A stretch of DNA of 64,000 nucleotides from JALZKA01 sp963753385 (GTDB lineage: Bacteria; Actinomycetota; Thermoleophilia; Solirubrobacterales; 70-9): the NCBI GenBank assembly GCA_963753385.1, contig CAVWCC010000010.1, positions 1 to 64,000 of the forward strand, read 5' to 3'. Shown here piece by piece: positions 62,619-64,000 of this stretch. The position numbers and the translations under genes are program-made. Numbering within the stretch: the first letter of the stretch is position 1; each line of letters begins with the position of its first letter. The notes below the pieces were generated by a model. The model made no database searches. It worked only from the letters and a program-made list of their open reading frames with translations, and was not told the DNA's origin.

Positions 62619-63200
62619 TCAGGTGCGTCCCGGATCGTCCAAAATCCGACTCGGGTCCTCGATCCCGAACTCCGCCCGCAGGACGCGCTCGATCTCGCTT
62701 CGGTCGCTGCCCGCGACCGCCATCTGCGCCGCGCGCAGGGCGGCCCGCTTTGGCACTCCGTTCTCGCCCGCGCGGGTGCCCGGGAACGCGACGGGCTCAA
62801 GCGGAGTCGTCTCCGCCGGCCGATCGGGAGTCGGAGCCAGCACCAGACCCCCGCCGAGACTCGCCAGGCGTTGCATCGCGGTGTCGAGCTCGCGGAGCAG
62901 GGCCGAGGCGTCGCGCTGGATGGCCTCCAAGCGCGCGGACAGCGAGGCGCTGATCTCGCCAAACTCGCGGACTCGGTCGGCTTCGATCTGCTGTTGGCGG
63001 CCCTGCTGCTCCGCGGCCGCCTCGGCCTCGGAGCGGATCTGCGCTGCGATCCCTTCCGCCATCGCCGCCAGCTGCTGCGCGGAATCGCTCAGGTTTGCAG
63101 CCGCCGGAACGCGAGGGGTCGCGGGCGGCTCGGGCCGATCCGGCGCCCTTGCATCTGACTTGCCGCCGAGCGGCTCTACCAGTCTTGAGTACACCCCCAT
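62619..63200 (-). CDS. Coiled-coil protein with conserved C-terminal motif (paralogue 2)
   Basis: 193 residues from the ATG at 63200 (MGVYSRLVEPLGGKSDARAP). Central coiled coil (LAAMAEGIAAQIRSEAEAAA, LSARLEAIQRDASALLRELD) and the C-terminal motif ALRAAQMAVAGSDRSEIERV, LRAEFGIEDPSRILDD. It shares AQMAVAG, R(T/S)EIE and EFG(V/I)EDP with the gene at 62032, a tandem duplication. Upstream in-frame ORF extension to 63647 is antisense to the next gene and is rejected. Confidence 0.7.
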   Translation of the reverse strand: MGVYSRLVEPLGGKSDARAPDRPEPPATPRVPAAANLSDSAQQLAAMAEGIAAQIRSEAEAAAEQQGRQQQIEADRVREFGEISASLSARLEAIQRDASALLRELDTAMQRLASLGGGLVLAPTPDRPAETTPLEPVAFPGTRAGENGVPKRAALRAAQMAVAGSDRSEIERVLRAEFGIEDPSRILDDPGRT

Positions 63201-63269
63201 CGCCCGGCTTAGATTACCCGACCTCGACCCCCGTGGCGCCACGTCGGGGGCGTGAGCTAGCCTCGCGCG

Positions 63270-64000
63270 ATGCTGGCCGAGGGGAGAACCCGCGCGACCA
63301 CGCTCGCCGTTGGGATCGCGATCCTGGTGCTCACCGGCGTCTGGTCCTGGTGGTCCGTGGACGAGGGCGGCTACTTCGGGACGGTCATGTACCCCGGCGT
63401 GGTCATCCTGTGCATCGGACTCGTTCTGGTCTCCTCCGCCGCCGCCTGGAGCCACCGGCTGACGCTTTCCGTGCCGGCGAAGCTCGCGGTCGGCTCGCTG
63501 CTCGGGCTCGCCGCGTGGTCGGCGATCTCGGCCGTCTGGAGTCCGTCCCCGGACATCGCCCTCGCCGATGCCCAGCGCATCGCCGGTTACGCGGTGGCGT
63601 TCGGGCTCGGGCTCTGGCTCTGCATCCTGCTCGGACGGCGTGTTCATCTCGCGATGGCGCCTTTGGCGCTGGCGGGCGCCGTGGCCGGGCTGATCACAGT
63701 CGGGGCCCTTCTGACCGGGGACGACTACGCCCGCTACATCGACGAGGGAACGCTCCAGTTCCCGATCGGCTACCGGAACGCGAACGCCGCGTTCTTCCTG
63801 ATTGCCCTCTGGCCGGCGGTTGCGCTGGCGGCGACCGGAGAGCTTGACTGGCGCTTACGCGGTGTCGCCCTCGGAATCTCGACCCTCTGCCTGGAGCTGG
63901 CGATGCTGAGTCAGAGCCGCGGGTCGATGATCGCGGCGGTGGGCGCCCTCGCGGTGTTCCTCATCGCCTCGAAGGACCGCGCGCGAGCCGTCGCCTGGCT
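63270..64000 (+). CDS. O-antigen ligase/polymerase-like membrane protein, cut by window edge
   Basis: At least 243 residues, continuing past the window. Helices such as TTLAVGIAILVLTGVWSWWS, GGYFGTVMYPGVVILCIGLV, and VAGLITVGALLTGD, then FPIGYRNANAAFFLIALWPA, which resembles the conserved Wzy/O-antigen ligase segment with its extracytoplasmic loop, and ELAMLSQSRGSMIAAVGALA. It would polymerise or ligate polysaccharide, in line with the sugar transferase at 47667. Confidence 0.8.
   Translation, partial: MLAEGRTRATTLAVGIAILVLTGVWSWWSVDEGGYFGTVMYPGVVILCIGLVLVSSAAAWSHRLTLSVPAKLAVGSLLGLAAWSAISAVWSPSPDIALADAQRIAGYAVAFGLGLWLCILLGRRVHLAMAPLALAGAVAGLITVGALLTGDDYARYIDEGTLQFPIGYRNANAAFFLIALWPAVALAATGELDWRLRGVALGISTLCLELAMLSQSRGSMIAAVGALAVFLIASKDRARAVAW

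Overview
The window is high-GC bacterial DNA, best read as an actinobacterial chromosome, probably Thermoleophilia-like. This assignment is an inference from gene content: GatCAB, Rrf2/CysK/CysE, a class E-type sortase with LPFTG substrates, an Rpf-like transglycosylase, many LuxR-type regulators and many GTG starts. No rRNA, tRNA, CRISPR array or transposase was recognised.

Two stretches of different quality are joined near 9,665. From 1 to about 9,665 almost every gene is recognisable (EamA transporter, ABC exporter pair, MFS carrier, GH13 alpha-glucosidase, argH, pentapeptide-repeat protein, adenosine deaminase, rhamnose mutarotase-like protein, C-terminal part of L-fuconate dehydratase) but is broken by frequent one-base shifts. 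At about 9,665 the fuconate dehydratase reading frame runs straight into the N-terminal part of an isochorismate synthase, so the left 9.7 kb is probably a low-accuracy, foreign or misjoined end. Right of about 10.1 kb the sequence is nearly clean; four single-base shifts remain (ilvB, a small membrane gene, pcrA, gltX), at least three of them in G/C runs.

10-29 kb is mostly housekeeping: a minus-strand sqdB-tetR-ilvB-ilvN-isochorismate synthase run, a divergent glycosyltransferase, gatCAB, an ArsR/AHSA1 pair, a GMC oxidoreductase, folD, pcrA and cysK-cysE. A short heptamer repeat, (C/G)AGC(A/T)AC, occurs at three places here. At 29.5-33.5 kb a segment carrying a sulfatase, an FG-GAP repeat protein and a small unknown gene sits between cysK and the Rrf2 regulator gene, bounded by a 13-bp direct repeat that includes the rrf2 stop codon. 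It looks like a precise insertion into an ancestral rrf2-cysK-cysE operon.

34-46 kb holds a LuxR response regulator, an HDOD-LuxR fusion, gltX, nfo, a small LPFTG surface protein, a two-component system, dnaE and sixA. The divergent promoter beside the LPFTG gene carries two oppositely oriented triplets of 11-bp repeats, the usual form of an OmpR/PhoB-class operator. 46-58 kb is a dense signalling block: PAS-LuxR, a polyprenyl-phosphate sugar transferase coupled to a second LPFTG protein, LuxR-GAF, STAS, a SpoIIE phosphatase fused to an anti-sigma kinase domain, a GGDEF-like protein with a decayed active site, a MerR regulator, a BldC/excisionase-like protein and a membrane HD-GYP protein, with several palindromes between them. 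57-64 kb turns to the cell envelope: MFS carrier, Rpf-like transglycosylase, FemAB/BioF2-type acyltransferase, argG, sortase, two paralogous coiled-coil proteins and the start of an O-antigen ligase-like protein. The sortase and the two small LPFTG proteins probably form one surface-display set.
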